Assembly: GCF_007859075.1 (NCBI RefSeq)
Contig: NZ_VOAK01000021.1
Span: 186,001-250,000, forward strand
DNA length: 64,000 nucleotides
Direction: 5' to 3'
DNA from: Gemmobacter aquaticus
GTDB lineage: Bacteria > Pseudomonadota > Alphaproteobacteria > Rhodobacterales > Rhodobacteraceae
In this document: one piece after another, positions 1 through 9,461 of the stretch
How the letters are laid out: each line of letters opens with the position of its first letter
How positions within the stretch are numbered: the stretch's first letter is position 1
Made by a program: the position numbers and the translations under genes
The notes under the pieces: model-generated
The model's input: the letters and a program-made list of their open reading frames with translations, nothing else
Databases searched by the model: none
Told to the model about the DNA's origin: nothing

Positions 1-351
1 ATTGACGGGCTGCCCCTCGACCGTGCCCTTGTCGCGCGCCTCGGCCAGAAAGCCCTCGGGGTCATCCCAGCAGGCCTGCGATCCGGCCGTCATGATCAGG
101 CATTGCACCTCGGGGTCGCGATAGGCGGCCTCGGTCTGGAAGTCGCCGCCAAAGGCGGTTTCCGGGTAGAACCGCAGGAAGGGAACATGCCATTCGCCAT
201 CAAAGCGCACCAGCAGCGGCTTGTCATTCGCAACCAGTTCCGCACAGAGCGAAATGCCGAACAGCACCGCAAAGATCCACAGCGACCACCACGCCCGACG
301 GTTGGCCTTGAAGTTGCGCCAGCGGCGCTGGTTCAGGGGCGAAAGCGCCAT
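1..351 (-). CDS. yejE: Peptide ABC transporter permease YejE, N-terminal part (cut by window edge)
   Basis: Only the first 117 codons lie in the window; the gene runs off the left end. The start ATG at 351 lies 3 nt beyond the stop of the upstream permease, so the two are translationally close. The protein opens with a short basic stretch (SPLNQRRWRNFKANRRAW) followed by a hydrophobic helix and a large extracytoplasmic loop, as in YejE-type permeases, whose N-terminus carries this conserved SPLNQRRW segment. It should form the membrane channel with YejB for peptide uptake. The order yejA-yejB-yejE on the minus strand matches the E. coli yejABEF order, with the ATPase yejF expected beyond the window. 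Confidence 0.85.
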   Translation of the reverse strand, partial: MALSPLNQRRWRNFKANRRAWWSLWIFAVLFGISLCAELVANDKPLLVRFDGEWHVPFLRFYPETAFGGDFQTEAAYRDPEVQCLIMTAGSQACWDDPEGFLAEARDKGTVEGQPVN

Positions 352-354
352 AGC

Positions 355-1512
355 CTAGCCCCTCCCCTCAAAGTCGATGCGCGGATCGACGAACACATAC
401 ATCATGTCCGACAGGATCCCCACGACCAGCCCCAGAAGGCTGAAGAAGAAGAGCGTGCCAAACAGCACCGGATAGTCGCGCGCGACTGCCGCCTCGAACC
501 CCAGGCGGCCAAGGCCATCGAGCGAGAAGATCGTCTCGATGATCATCGACCCGCCAAAGAAGACACTGACGAATACCGCAGGAAAACCCGCGATCACGAT
601 CAGCATGGCGTTGCGGAAGACATGGCCGTAAAGCACCCGACCTTCGGACAAGCCCTTGGCGCGGGCGGTCATCACGTACTGCTTGCGGATCTCGTCCAGG
701 AAGCTGTTCTTGGTCAGCAGCGTCATCGTCGCAAAGCTGGAGATGGTCGAGGCGGTGATCGGCAAGACCATGTGCCACAGGTAGTCGGTGATCTTCTGCC
801 ACCAGGGCAGCTCATTCCAGTTTTCCGACACGAGCCCCCGCAGCGGGAACCACTGGAAATACGACCCGCCCGCGAAGAGCACCATAAGCATGACCGCGAA
901 CAGAAATCCCGGAATGGCATAACCCACGATGATCGCGCCCGAGGTCCAGGTATCAAAGGCCGTGCCGTCACGCACCGCCTTGCGGATACCGAGCGGGATG
1001 GAGATCAGATAGGCGATCAGCGTCGACCACAGGCCAAGCGAGATCGAGACCGGCATCTTTTCCAGCACCAGATCGACCACGCTGATCGACCGGAAGTAGC
1101 TGGTGCCGAAATCGAAGCGCAGATAGTTGCCCATCATGATCCAGAACCGCTCGATCATGCCGATGGTCTCTTTGCGGCACTCGGGCGCCGCGGTCGTGAC
1201 GGGTCCGGTGTAGCCCGCGTCGCAGACGATGCGGGCAAAGCCGAACTCGGCCTCAAGCTGGTCGATGAATTCGGGCGGCAGGCCACGGGCGCCGATATAG
1301 CCGCCGCTGTCCTGCGCACCGGCCTGTTCGGCGCCTGCGTCACCCGCCCCGCCTGCGACGCTCTTGAAGGCATCGCCCTGGCCTTCCAGCCGGGCCAGAA
1401 CCTGTTCAACCGGACCACCGGGCACGAATTGCGTCAGCGCGAAGTTGATCAGCATGATCCCGAACAACGTCGGGATGATCAGCAGCAACCTGCGAAGGAT
1501 ATAGGCGCCCAT
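355..1512 (-). CDS. yejB: Peptide ABC transporter permease YejB
   Basis: Product of 385 aa, an inner-membrane permease of the oligopeptide (DppB/OppB-like) class. It begins [19 protein letters not shown], the usual first helix of YejB. The C-terminal half holds the binding-protein-dependent transport domain with the EAA-loop region ([21 protein letters not shown] is split by the ARAKGL signature typical of DppB-type permeases). A long extracytoplasmic insert near residues 45-110 is rich in Gly and Ala and looks less conserved. The gene follows the binding-protein gene by 22 nt and precedes yejE by 3 nt, so all three are one operon. In enterobacteria YejABEF imports peptides including microcin C; the substrate here is not determined. 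Confidence 0.9.
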   Translation of the reverse strand: MGAYILRRLLLIIPTLFGIMLINFALTQFVPGGPVEQVLARLEGQGDAFKSVAGGAGDAGAEQAGAQDSGGYIGARGLPPEFIDQLEAEFGFARIVCDAGYTGPVTTAAPECRKETIGMIERFWIMMGNYLRFDFGTSYFRSISVVDLVLEKMPVSISLGLWSTLIAYLISIPLGIRKAVRDGTAFDTWTSGAIIVGYAIPGFLFAVMLMVLFAGGSYFQWFPLRGLVSENWNELPWWQKITDYLWHMVLPITASTISSFATMTLLTKNSFLDEIRKQYVMTARAKGLSEGRVLYGHVFRNAMLIVIAGFPAVFVSVFFGGSMIIETIFSLDGLGRLGFEAAVARDYPVLFGTLFFFSLLGLVVGILSDMMYVFVDPRIDFEGRG

Positions 1513-1534
1513 GGGGTGCGTCTGCCTGCCCTGT

Positions 1535-3460
1535 TTACTTGATGGCGCCGGCGGATTTCAGTGCGGCGGCCTTGTCCGCGTCATACCACCAGAAATCCAG
1601 CTCGCCCAGTGCATAGGGCGGCAACGCCTCAGGGTGGGCATACATGTCATAGTAGGCGACGGTATGCGTGTTCTTGTACCATTGCGGTATCCAGAAGCGT
1701 TCGGCGCGCAGCACGCGATCAAGCGCCTTGGTAGCGATGGTCAGCTCGTCGTTCGAGCCGGCGGCCAGCACCGTGTCAATCAGACGGTCCACCGCGGGCG
1801 ATTGCAGACCCATCAGGTTGAAGGCCGACACATTCGCTGTCTCGGACCCGAAGTACTGCTTGAGTTCCGAGCCCGAGATATAGTTCGACCGCGCATTGCC
1901 GGTGATCAGGTCAAAGTCATAGGCGGGCGGGCGGGTGCGGCTTTCCATCTGTGCCGGATCGACCTTGGTGTTCAGCGCATCGATGCCAAGTGCGCGCAGG
2001 TTCTCGATCACCGGATTGATGACGCGGTCAAATGCAGGATCGTCATTCAGCATTTCGACGCGCAGCACCTCGCCCTTGGCATTGCGACGCAGACCGTCGG
2101 CGCCAACGGGCCAGCCTGCGTCATCAAGCAGCTTCGATGCTGCACGCAGGTTCTTGCGGTCAAGCTGGCGTTCGCTGGAGACGGGGGCCATCACCGCCTC
2201 ATCCGTCAGGATGGATGCGGGCAGCAACCCCTCATCGACAAGCGGCTTCAGAATAGCCGCCTCTTCGGGTGAAGGTGCGCCCTTTGCGGCGAGCCAGCTG
2301 TTTTCCCAAACCGAGTTGATACGCGCATACTGCCCGTAGAACAGCGTCTGGTTCGACCATTCAAAGTTGAACATCATTCCGATCGCCTCGCGCACGCGGG
2401 GGTCCTGGAATTTCTCACGGCGCAGGTTGAACAGGAACGCCTGACCGCTCGCCTTGTTCCCGTTCGGAAGCTCTGCCTTGACCGCATGCCCCTTGGTCAG
2501 CGCGGGAAAGTCGTAGCCCGTCGCCCATTGCTTGGCCGAATTCTCGTTCCGGAAGGTATAGACGCCGGATTTGAACGCCTCGAACGCGGCCGCGCCATCG
2601 GCAAAGTACTCGATACGGATGGTGTCAAAGTTGTTCCGGCCACGGTTGATCGGCAGATCCGCGCCCCAGTAATCGGGGTTTCGGCGATAGACGAGTGTGC
2701 GCCCCGTCTCCATCCGGTCGAACATATAGGGCCCTGATCCGATCCAGGGCTTCAGCGTGCTCTGTTCAAGATCCAGACCGTCGCGTTCGTATTGCGCCTT
2801 TGAGAGCACAGGCAGGCCACCGACGTCCTGAATCAGGTCGCGCTTCGGGAAATCCGCCCGAAAGGTAAATTTGATGCGATGGGTATCCAGGACCTCGACC
2901 TTTTCGACCTGCTTGGCCAGAACGGTGCGAAAATCGGTCAGCCCTTTGGCGAGAAACGTCTCATAGGAAAAGAGGACGTCATCCGCCGTCAGGGGCGTTC
3001 CGTCCGAGAACTTTGCCTCGGGGCGCAGGTTGAAGATGACCCAAGACCGATCCTCGGGGTACTCCAATGTTTCGCAGAGCAGACAATAGGCCGCGCCGAT
3101 TTCATCCGACGTGCCGGTCAGAATTGATTCCAGCATCACCGTGGACAGCGCGGCACCGACGCCCTTCACGGAAAACGGGTTCAGCGAGTCAAACCCGCCC
3201 ATCGCCCATTCGCTGATTTCGCCGCCCTTGGGCGCATCGGGGTTCACATAGTCGAGATGTTTGAAATCGGCCGGATACTTCAACTCTCCAAAAGTCGAGA
3301 TTCCGTGCGCGGTGATGATCCCATCCGCCGCCCGTGCCTGAGCCGCACCGAAGCCGATGGCGAATGCCAAAAGGCCAGCCCCGAGCCAGCGCAGGGCGCT
3401 GCCTTGGTCCGGGCCGGTGGCGGCAAGGGCGAGGGCGGCGCGGCGACGTGTGTGGGGCAT
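1535..3460 (-). CDS. yejA: Periplasmic peptide-binding protein of the Yej transporter (SBP_bac_5 family)
   Basis: Product of 641 aa with an N-terminal basic and hydrophobic signal sequence ending near AQARA. The mature part has the SBP_bac_5 (DppA/OppA) fold, with the class signature near [18 protein letters not shown] and repeated substrate-domain blocks. The start at 3460 (MPHTRRR) is chosen because GAAGGAG lies about 5 nt upstream; an upstream in-frame Met at 3505 has no such site and would bury the signal peptide. The length fits extracellular solute-binding proteins of Yej type (about 600-640 aa). It is the first gene of the yejABE unit and should deliver peptides to YejB/YejE. Confidence 0.88.
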   Translation of the reverse strand: MPHTRRRAALALAATGPDQGSALRWLGAGLLAFAIGFGAAQARAADGIITAHGISTFGELKYPADFKHLDYVNPDAPKGGEISEWAMGGFDSLNPFSVKGVGAALSTVMLESILTGTSDEIGAAYCLLCETLEYPEDRSWVIFNLRPEAKFSDGTPLTADDVLFSYETFLAKGLTDFRTVLAKQVEKVEVLDTHRIKFTFRADFPKRDLIQDVGGLPVLSKAQYERDGLDLEQSTLKPWIGSGPYMFDRMETGRTLVYRRNPDYWGADLPINRGRNNFDTIRIEYFADGAAAFEAFKSGVYTFRNENSAKQWATGYDFPALTKGHAVKAELPNGNKASGQAFLFNLRREKFQDPRVREAIGMMFNFEWSNQTLFYGQYARINSVWENSWLAAKGAPSPEEAAILKPLVDEGLLPASILTDEAVMAPVSSERQLDRKNLRAASKLLDDAGWPVGADGLRRNAKGEVLRVEMLNDDPAFDRVINPVIENLRALGIDALNTKVDPAQMESRTRPPAYDFDLITGNARSNYISGSELKQYFGSETANVSAFNLMGLQSPAVDRLIDTVLAAGSNDELTIATKALDRVLRAERFWIPQWYKNTHTVAYYDMYAHPEALPPYALGELDFWWYDADKAAALKSAGAIK

Positions 3461-3602
3461 GGACACTCCTTCAACGGGGCGCCAAAGGGCGCCCTCTGCG
3501 AACACGGGCCGAGAGTAGCGAAAAATGTCGCCCCCTCAAGGCGCGATTGCGTGAGTTTCCGTGTGCAGCAGCGATCAACTGGCGTGGGGCCGGATTTGCC
3601 CT

Positions 3603-3637
3603 TTGGAATAACAAAGGCCGCCCCATTGGGCGGCCCC
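3603..3637 (-). terminator. Rho-independent terminator of the cytochrome c gene
   Basis: Perfect 8-bp inverted repeat GGCCGCCC at 3616-3623 and GGGCGGCC at 3628-3635 with a 4-nt loop. On the minus strand it is followed by the T-rich tail TTTGTTATT. It lies 26 nt past the stop of the cytochrome c gene, in the direction of that gene. Confidence 0.75.
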
Positions 3638-3661
3638 GTAAACTAGGTATGCTTGCTGCGC

Positions 3662-4189
3662 TTATTGCAGCGAGGCGAGATAAGCGACCAGATTGGCGCG
3701 ATCCTCGACCTTGGGCAGGCCCGCGAAGGACATCTTGTTGCCCGGCGCATAGCCCTTGGGGTTTTCCAGCCAGTGATCCAGTTCTTCCGGAGTCCACGAT
3801 TTGGCGGCCAGCGCCTTCAGCCCGTCCGAGTAGCCAAAGCCACCAACGCTTGCGATCGCACGACCCACGACGCCGTTCAGGTGCGGACCGGTGCCATCGG
3901 TGCCGTCCACCTTGTGGCAAGCCTTGCACTTGGCGAACACTTTCTCGCCCTTGGCCGGATCGGCACTGGCAAGCACCTCGGCGAAGGCAGGGCCTGCTTC
4001 GGCGGCTTCAGCCTCGCCACCCGACTCACCACCTTCGACAGCGATCGTGTAGGCTTGCGCCCCTTCCTCGCCATGGCCGCCGTGGCCCATCGAGTACAGG
4101 CTCGACCCCGCCCAGCCCAGCAGCAGAAACACGAGCAGCGACCCGCAAACCGCGCCCAGACCCTTGGTGATTGTCATCGTGTCGAACAT
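3662..4189 (-). CDS. cycM: Membrane-anchored c-type cytochrome (CycM / cytochrome cy type)
   Basis: Product of 175 aa. Residues 10-33 form an uncleaved transmembrane anchor. Residues 35-70 are a Gly/Glu/Ala-rich flexible acidic linker. The C-terminal 100 residues are a class I cytochrome c domain with heme motif CKACH (C88, C91, H92) and a likely axial Met at M153 (NKMSF). Anchor, linker and domain lengths match cytochrome c552/cy of Paracoccus and Rhodobacter, which carries electrons from the bc1 complex to terminal oxidases while tethered to the inner membrane. The start MFDTM is usual for the family. The gene is monocistronic: a terminator follows, and the divergent gene upstream is pheA. 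Confidence 0.88.
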   Translation of the reverse strand: MFDTMTITKGLGAVCGSLLVFLLLGWAGSSLYSMGHGGHGEEGAQAYTIAVEGGESGGEAEAAEAGPAFAEVLASADPAKGEKVFAKCKACHKVDGTDGTGPHLNGVVGRAIASVGGFGYSDGLKALAAKSWTPEELDHWLENPKGYAPGNKMSFAGLPKVEDRANLVAYLASLQ

Positions 4190-4369
4190 GTCGCGTCCCG
4201 TATTGGCATGAAGCTGTCGCGGCTTCTATCCGCTTCCCCCCCTCGGTTTCAAGGTGTAGTAGCACCTTTGGCCCCGCAAATGCGGCGATTTGACCACGCT
4301 AGGCCCTCAACCGACGGCTTAGCGCGGCAATTGCGCCGGCTGAGAGCGCAAACACGGAGAACCTGACCC

Positions 4370-5200
4370 ATGACCGGACGCATCGCCTTTCAGGGAGAGC
4401 TGGGCGCCTATTCGCATCAGGCCTGCCAGCAGGCTCGCCCGGGAATGGAGCCCGTCCCCTGCACCACCTTTGAGGATGTGGTCGAGATGACCCGGTCGGG
4501 CGAGGTCGATCTGGGGATGCTGGCAGTCGAGAACTCCACCTACGGCCGGGTGGCCGATGTGCATAGCCTGCTGCCCAAAGCAGGGCTGCATATCGTCGAC
4601 GAGGCCTTTGTTCGGGTACATGTCAATCTGCTCGGCATCCGCGGCGGCAAGCTTGAAGACATCCGCGAGGCCCATGGCCATGTCGTCATTCTGCCGCAAT
4701 GCGCGGGATTCCTGCGCAGTCATGGAATTCGGGGCCGTGTAAGCTCGGACAACGCCCGCGCCGCGCGCGAGGTGGCCGAGGCGGGCGATCCGACCCGTGC
4801 CGCGCTGGCGAGCGAGCTTGCGGCCGAGATCTACGGTCTGGATGTTCTTGCCCGCCACATCGAGGACCACAAGAACAACACGACCCGCTTTCTGGTGATG
4901 AGCCGCGCCTTCGACGACAGTCGCCGGGCCGACATGATGATCACCACCTTCACCTTCCGGGTGCGCAACATTCCGGCGGCGCTCTACAAGGCGCTCGGTG
5001 GATTCGCGACGAACGGCGTGAACATGACCAAGCTGGAAAGCTATATGGTGGGCGGAAGCTTCACCGCGACCGAGTTCTACGCCGATATCGAGGGCCACCC
5101 CGAGGATCGGAATGTGGCGCTGGCGCTGGATGAGTTGCGCTACTTCACCACGCACGTCGATATTCTGGGCGTATACCCGGCCGACCGCGCCCGCGGCTGA
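4370..5200 (+). CDS. pheA: Prephenate dehydratase
   Basis: Product of 276 aa that converts prephenate to phenylpyruvate in phenylalanine synthesis. Residues 4-180 form the two-lobed dehydratase domain with the catalytic TTRF motif at 171-174, preceded by HKNN. Residues about 193-270 are an ACT regulatory domain. The usual ESRP motif for Phe binding reads ESYM here (223-226), a variant common in alphaproteobacterial monofunctional enzymes. There is no chorismate mutase domain, so it is the monofunctional form. GGAGA lies about 8 nt before the ATG. The gene is convergent with the following SRPBCC gene; a GC-rich hairpin (5189-5195 paired with 5202-5208) spans its stop codon. Confidence 0.93.
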   Translation: MTGRIAFQGELGAYSHQACQQARPGMEPVPCTTFEDVVEMTRSGEVDLGMLAVENSTYGRVADVHSLLPKAGLHIVDEAFVRVHVNLLGIRGGKLEDIREAHGHVVILPQCAGFLRSHGIRGRVSSDNARAAREVAEAGDPTRAALASELAAEIYGLDVLARHIEDHKNNTTRFLVMSRAFDDSRRADMMITTFTFRVRNIPAALYKALGGFATNGVNMTKLESYMVGGSFTATEFYADIEGHPEDRNVALALDELRYFTTHVDILGVYPADRARG

Positions 5201-5208
5201 ACGCGGGC
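5189..5208. terminator. Hairpin across the pheA stop codon, possible convergent terminator
   Basis: Inverted repeat GCCCGCG (5189-5195) and CGCGGGC (5202-5208) with a 6-nt loop that contains the TGA of pheA. No U-run follows on either strand, so it is at most a weak or Rho-assisted end point between the two convergent genes. Confidence 0.3.
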
Positions 5209-5215
5209 CCGCGCA

Positions 5216-5689
5216 TCAGACCTTGCGCCGGGCCGCGATCTTCTGCTCCAGCTCTTGCGCCAATTGGCCGAGCTTGGCCTCGTATTTCGCCTCGATCCGG
5301 CCGCGCGCGAGTTTCAGCGACTGCACGATCACACGCGCCGACAGGTTGCGCGGCTTGATCTCGGTCCGCAGGATGATGCGTGACTTGCGGACCGAAAGCG
5401 CCACAAACTCGGCTTCGATCATGACGTCCATCAGGCTGCCGAAGGCGTGGAACTTCATACTGGTGGGACGCTCGGCAGAGAGAAGCTTCACCTCGGCCGC
5501 ACGCCGCTTCTCGCGCCACAGAAAACCGATGGCCCAGTGCATCCCGGGCGCAAAGGACGACAGCGTGTCCTTGCGCTCTATCTCTACACCGCGCCGCAGG
5601 GCTGCTCGCTCCCAGATGGCGGTGTCAGTGCAGATGTCAAACACATCGGCGACGGGGGCATCGATGTCCTTGCGGGCGCTCAGCTTCAT
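5216..5689 (-). CDS. SRPBCC-fold protein of unknown role
   Basis: Product of 157 aa. The N-terminus (MKLSARKDIDAPVADVFDI) has the first strand and helix of the START/Bet v1-like SRPBCC superfamily, and the C-terminus ends in a long charged helix (KLGQLAQELEQKI) that may be a coiled coil. The start at 5689 places the fold at the N-terminus; longer in-frame starts add about 74 residues of low-quality sequence that overlap the next gene. No catalytic residues can be named. SRPBCC proteins usually bind hydrophobic ligands. It lies between pheA (convergent) and nudC (upstream, same strand, 52 nt apart). Confidence 0.7.
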   Translation of the reverse strand: MKLSARKDIDAPVADVFDICTDTAIWERAALRRGVEIERKDTLSSFAPGMHWAIGFLWREKRRAAEVKLLSAERPTSMKFHAFGSLMDVMIEAEFVALSVRKSRIILRTEIKPRNLSARVIVQSLKLARGRIEAKYEAKLGQLAQELEQKIAARRKV

Positions 5690-5741
5690 GCGGGTTCCAG
5701 TTCTGACAGGCGGGCTTGTTCTGCCACGCGACCTTTTGATG

Positions 5742-6746
5742 TCAATCCAGCCGATCCGCAAGCCAGTTTGACAGCAGAAATTGCGCGATCGAGCCCTTGC
5801 GGGGTGGGCGAATAGCGGGATTCTCGCCTGCAAAGACAGAAAGCAGGTCTTCGCGGCTGATCCACAGCGCATCTTCAAGCTCGGCCGGGTCAAGCGTGAT
5901 GGCCGTATCAAGCGCTTGCGCCCGGCAGCCGATCATCAGGGAGGCGGGAAAAGGCCAGGGCTGGCTGGCCAGATACTCCACCGGGCCCAGCCGAACACCC
6001 GATTCCTCGAACACTTCGCGCCGGACGGCAGCCTCGACCGTCTCGCCGGGTTCGATGAACCCCGCAAGGCAGGAATACATTCCCTCGGGCCAGCCCGGCG
6101 ACCGCCCGATCAGCGTCTGGTTGCCCTTGGTGACCAGCATGATGACGACTGGATCGGTGCGCGGAAAATGCTGGGTGCCGCAGGCCGCGCAACTGCGCTG
6201 CCAGCCCGCCATCACCATCTCGGATGCAGTGCCGCAATTGGCGCAGAAGCGGTGACTGCGATGCCATGTCAAAAGCGCGCGCGCCGTCGCGACGAGTTCT
6301 GCCTCGACCGGTGTCAGGCCCGCCATCACCTGACGCAGATCGGCAAAGCCCCAGTCGGCGGGCAAGAGCGGATGCTGCTGGACGCTATTGTCGAAGATCC
6401 CCGTGGGCAGCGGCGCGCTGTCGGCGGGCGGCTCCCAAGCAGAGATATCCGTCGCAAAGACAAAGGCGCCCAGATGTTCCCCCAGAAACACCGGCTCAGG
6501 TTCGCCCTGCAGGACGGGATGATCAGGTGGCAGCCAACCGGGCGCGCCTGCGGCCATCAGTACCTTGCCCCGCCAAAGCGCGAGCACACGACCATCCGCC
6601 AGCGCCTCGGCCATCTGCGTCGGATCGGCCCGCAGATGCGCCGAACGGGAGAGCCCGCCACCACCGAACGTCACCGTCTCTGCCAGTCGCAAGATCACAC
6701 CCCCGCCATCGATGCCTGTTTGCTGGCATGGCCTGTGTTCTGGCAT
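5742..6746 (-). CDS. nudC: NAD(+) diphosphatase (NADH pyrophosphatase), Nudix family
   Basis: Splits NAD(H) to NMN(H) and AMP; homologues also remove NAD caps from RNA. The order is an N-terminal NUDIX-like domain, a four-Cys zinc ribbon (FCANCG and SCAACG), and a catalytic Nudix domain. The Nudix box fits GX5EX7REUXEEXGU exactly (GFIEPGE ... RREVFEESG). The NADH-specific motif SQPWPFP lies downstream. The start is uncertain: ATG 6746 is given, an ATG at 6779 and a GTG at 6698 are in frame, and none has a clear ribosome site. The GTG would give 318 aa, closest to the usual family length. Confidence 0.87.
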   Translation of the reverse strand: MPEHRPCQQTGIDGGGVILRLAETVTFGGGGLSRSAHLRADPTQMAEALADGRVLALWRGKVLMAAGAPGWLPPDHPVLQGEPEPVFLGEHLGAFVFATDISAWEPPADSAPLPTGIFDNSVQQHPLLPADWGFADLRQVMAGLTPVEAELVATARALLTWHRSHRFCANCGTASEMVMAGWQRSCAACGTQHFPRTDPVVIMLVTKGNQTLIGRSPGWPEGMYSCLAGFIEPGETVEAAVRREVFEESGVRLGPVEYLASQPWPFPASLMIGCRAQALDTAITLDPAELEDALWISREDLLSVFAGENPAIRPPRKGSIAQFLLSNWLADRLD

Positions 6747-6898
6747 GACCCGTGCGTCGGGTAAACCACCCTCTGGCATCGCTGGATAACGTCAATTCTG
6801 GACACAACCCTGGGGTGATTGTTTACAAGTGATTAAATTGACGTGGATTTTCCGCAGGTCATAATGACACGGGTAGCGGCATCCTCTGTCTGGGCTGC

Positions 6899-8797
6899 GT
6901 GTCCTTTTATCCGAGATTTCGAGTGAGTCCTGCAAATGATCCTGGCACCCATCGCGCCAACCTGCGATTGCTCGCAACGACAGATGTGCATGTCCACCTT
7001 CTCGCCCATGACTACTATGCAGACCGCGCTGCAGCCGTTGGCTTGGCAAAGACGGCGACGCTGATCGCCGCGGCGCGGGCAGAGACCTTCAGCAGCCTCT
7101 TGCTGGACAATGGGGATTTCCTGCAGGGCAATCCACTGGGGGATCACGTGATTGCAGAGATGTCAGGGGACGAAGCGAGCACCTCGACGCATCCCGCGAT
7201 CCGGGTAATGAACCGACTGCGATACGATGCGGCCTGCCTGGGCAACCACGAATTCAACTACGGGCTCGACCTTCTGGAACGTGCCTTGCAGGGGGCAAGC
7301 TTTCCGATCGTCTGCGCCAATATTGCAAGGGAACTGGGCGATGGCCCGCTGCAGGACGCGCTGCTGAAACCGCCTTACGCGCTGCTGCATCTGCAGATCG
7401 CTTGTGATGACGGGCGGACGCTGCCGATATGCGTGGGGGTCGTCGGCTTTGCACCGCCGCAGATCACACAATGGGACCAGAAGGTGCTCAATGGCGCCGT
7501 TATCGCCCGCGGCATTGTCGAGGCCGCCGCCGCATGGGTGCCGCAGCTTCGGGCGGCGGGGGCTGATCTGGTGGTGGCCCTGTCGCATTCAGGTATCGGT
7601 GCCCCGGATGAGCCGGTGATGGCCGAGAACGCGACCGGCGCGCTCGCGCTGATCCCCGGCATCGATGCGATCATCGCCGGACACAGCCATCTTGTCTTTC
7701 CGTCAGGCAGTTTTGCAGACCTGCCCGGCGTCTGCCTTGCCGATGGCACCCTTCACGGGGTGCCCACCGTCATGCCGGGGTTCAACGGCTCGCACCTCGG
7801 GGTGATCGATCTGCGACTGCAGCATCAGGACGGGCGCTGGCGCGTGGAAGGATCGCTGGCAGAGGCGCGGCCCATCACGACAGATACCCCTGATGATCCC
7901 GACATCGCGGCCGCAGTGCACCCCGAACACGAGCGTGCCGTAGCACATGCACGGCGGGCCATTGGTCAGAGCCCGATCGCGATCAACAGTTTCTTCGCCT
8001 GCATCGGCGCCTCAGCGGCACTCGATGTGGTGGCACGCGCCCAGATTGCCCATGTCGCGGCCAGTATCGCAGGCCGCCCTGAGGCCGACCTTCCGATCGT
8101 TGCAGCGGTGGCACCCTTCAAGGCCGGGGGGCGCGGCGGGCCCCTCAACTATACCGACATCCCGGCGGGCGAGATCGCGCTGCGCCATGCCTCTGACCTC
8201 TACATCTTTCCCAATACCATCGCCGCCCTGCGTCTGACCGGGGCCGAGTTGCGGGAGTGGCTGGAAATCTCGGCCGGCATCTATCACCAGATCCTGCCCG
8301 GCTCTTGCGATGCCCCGCTGATCGACCCGGATTTTCCCAGCTACAACCACGACCGCATCTTCGGCCTTTCCGCCATGATCGATCTTTCGCAGCCTGCGCG
8401 CTATGATCGGCACGGAATTCTGCGCAACCCCGCTGCGCACAGGGTGCAGAGCCTGACCTACGCAGGTCAACCCGTCGATGCAGGGCAAGAGTTCATTCTG
8501 GCCACCAACAGCTACCGCGCGGCGGGGTCCGGTGGCTACATTCAGGCCGATCCTTCGCGCCATCTGGATCTTGGCCGGACCCCGATTCGTGATCTGCTGA
8601 TCCGGCATCTGGCCAGCGGGGCGATCCCGGATCAGCCAGAGGCCCCCTGCTTCAGATTTCGCCCCATGCCGGGCACCTCGGTCAGCTTTGCAACTTCTCC
8701 GGCCGCCACAGCGCATCTGGATGACATCGCCGATCTGCGCCCCGAACCCCTCGGGCTCGATCCGGATGGCTTTGCCCGCTTTCGCCTGCATCTTTGA
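6899..8797 (+). CDS. 2',3'-cyclic-nucleotide 2'-phosphodiesterase / 5'-nucleotidase-like metallophosphatase
   Basis: Product of up to 632 aa. The N-terminal calcineurin-like metallophosphatase domain shows the metal motifs TTDVHVHL, DNGDFLQG, GNHEFNYG and GHSHLVFP in order. The C-terminal half is a 5'-nucleotidase C domain with the substrate stretch near NSYRAAGSGGY. This is the CpdB/UshA architecture. Unlike E. coli CpdB, no signal peptide is visible: the metallophosphatase strand starts within about 25 residues of either possible start (GTG 6899 or GTG 6923), so the protein may be cytosolic or use another route. The gene is the first of three same-strand phosphoesterase and hydrolase genes; the next starts 34 nt later. 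Confidence 0.82.
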   Translation: MSFYPRFRVSPANDPGTHRANLRLLATTDVHVHLLAHDYYADRAAAVGLAKTATLIAAARAETFSSLLLDNGDFLQGNPLGDHVIAEMSGDEASTSTHPAIRVMNRLRYDAACLGNHEFNYGLDLLERALQGASFPIVCANIARELGDGPLQDALLKPPYALLHLQIACDDGRTLPICVGVVGFAPPQITQWDQKVLNGAVIARGIVEAAAAWVPQLRAAGADLVVALSHSGIGAPDEPVMAENATGALALIPGIDAIIAGHSHLVFPSGSFADLPGVCLADGTLHGVPTVMPGFNGSHLGVIDLRLQHQDGRWRVEGSLAEARPITTDTPDDPDIAAAVHPEHERAVAHARRAIGQSPIAINSFFACIGASAALDVVARAQIAHVAASIAGRPEADLPIVAAVAPFKAGGRGGPLNYTDIPAGEIALRHASDLYIFPNTIAALRLTGAELREWLEISAGIYHQILPGSCDAPLIDPDFPSYNHDRIFGLSAMIDLSQPARYDRHGILRNPAAHRVQSLTYAGQPVDAGQEFILATNSYRAAGSGGYIQADPSRHLDLGRTPIRDLLIRHLASGAIPDQPEAPCFRFRPMPGTSVSFATSPAATAHLDDIADLRPEPLGLDPDGFARFRLHL

Positions 8798-8831
8798 TCG
8801 GCTAAGGGTTCCGCAACACGCGGAGAAGCCG

Positions 8832-9461
8832 ATGTTCGATGCAGTCATCTTCGACCTGGACGGAACCCTTGTGGACACCGAGGCCGTCGCCCTCGACCTC
8901 GGGCGGCGCTGCCTGATGTCCATGGGGCATGAGCCCGATGATCAGGTGTTCCATCAGATGATCGGCAAGGATGGCCCGACCAGCGATGCCATTCTGGTTG
9001 CCGCCTATCCGGGGCTGGACCTTCCGGCTTTTGACAGGCTTTGGCGCGGCGGCTTTGAGTCGGCGATCGAGAATCACCTGCCATTGAAGCCCGGCGTGCA
9101 TGACCTGATCGCCCGGATCGCACAGCCCATGGCCCTGTGCACCTCGTCGCGCCGGGACAGTGCGCTGCGAAAACTGGCGCTGGCGGGACTTGAGACCGCC
9201 TTCCGTCAGGTGGTTGCACTTGAAGATGTGCAGCGTGCAAAGCCGCATCCCGAGCCCTATCTGACCACGGCGGCCCGCCTGGGCGTGGCCCCGGCGCGCT
9301 GCGTGGTCTTTGAGGACAGCGAGACCGGCGCCGCCGCTGCAAGGGCGGCGGGTTGCATTGTCGTGCAGGTGCCCGACATCCTGCCTGCAACCGGCGATCA
9401 TGCCCATCACGTCGCCCCCACGCTGCTTGACGGTGCGCGCCTGTGCGGGCTGATCGGATGA
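8832..9461 (+). CDS. HAD-superfamily phosphatase, beta-phosphoglucomutase-like subfamily
   Basis: Product of 209 aa with the HAD motif I DLDGTLVDTE at the N-terminus, a helical cap domain, motif II around CTSSRRDS, the Lys region near AKPHPEPY, and motif III FEDSETGAAAARAAG. This is the layout of subfamily IA phosphatases such as phosphoglycolate phosphatase and beta-PGM; the substrate cannot be read from sequence. The start at 8832 is set by GGAGAAG about 6 nt upstream; longer in-frame starts would overlap the preceding gene. Its stop overlaps the next start (ATGA), so it is co-translated with the following hydrolase. Confidence 0.85.
   Translation: MFDAVIFDLDGTLVDTEAVALDLGRRCLMSMGHEPDDQVFHQMIGKDGPTSDAILVAAYPGLDLPAFDRLWRGGFESAIENHLPLKPGVHDLIARIAQPMALCTSSRRDSALRKLALAGLETAFRQVVALEDVQRAKPHPEPYLTTAARLGVAPARCVVFEDSETGAAAARAAGCIVVQVPDILPATGDHAHHVAPTLLDGARLCGLIG

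Noticed and set aside
103-1542. 479-codon plus-strand frame opposite yejB
   Set aside because: Shadow of yejB and yejE; translation is charged and repetitive, with no domain.
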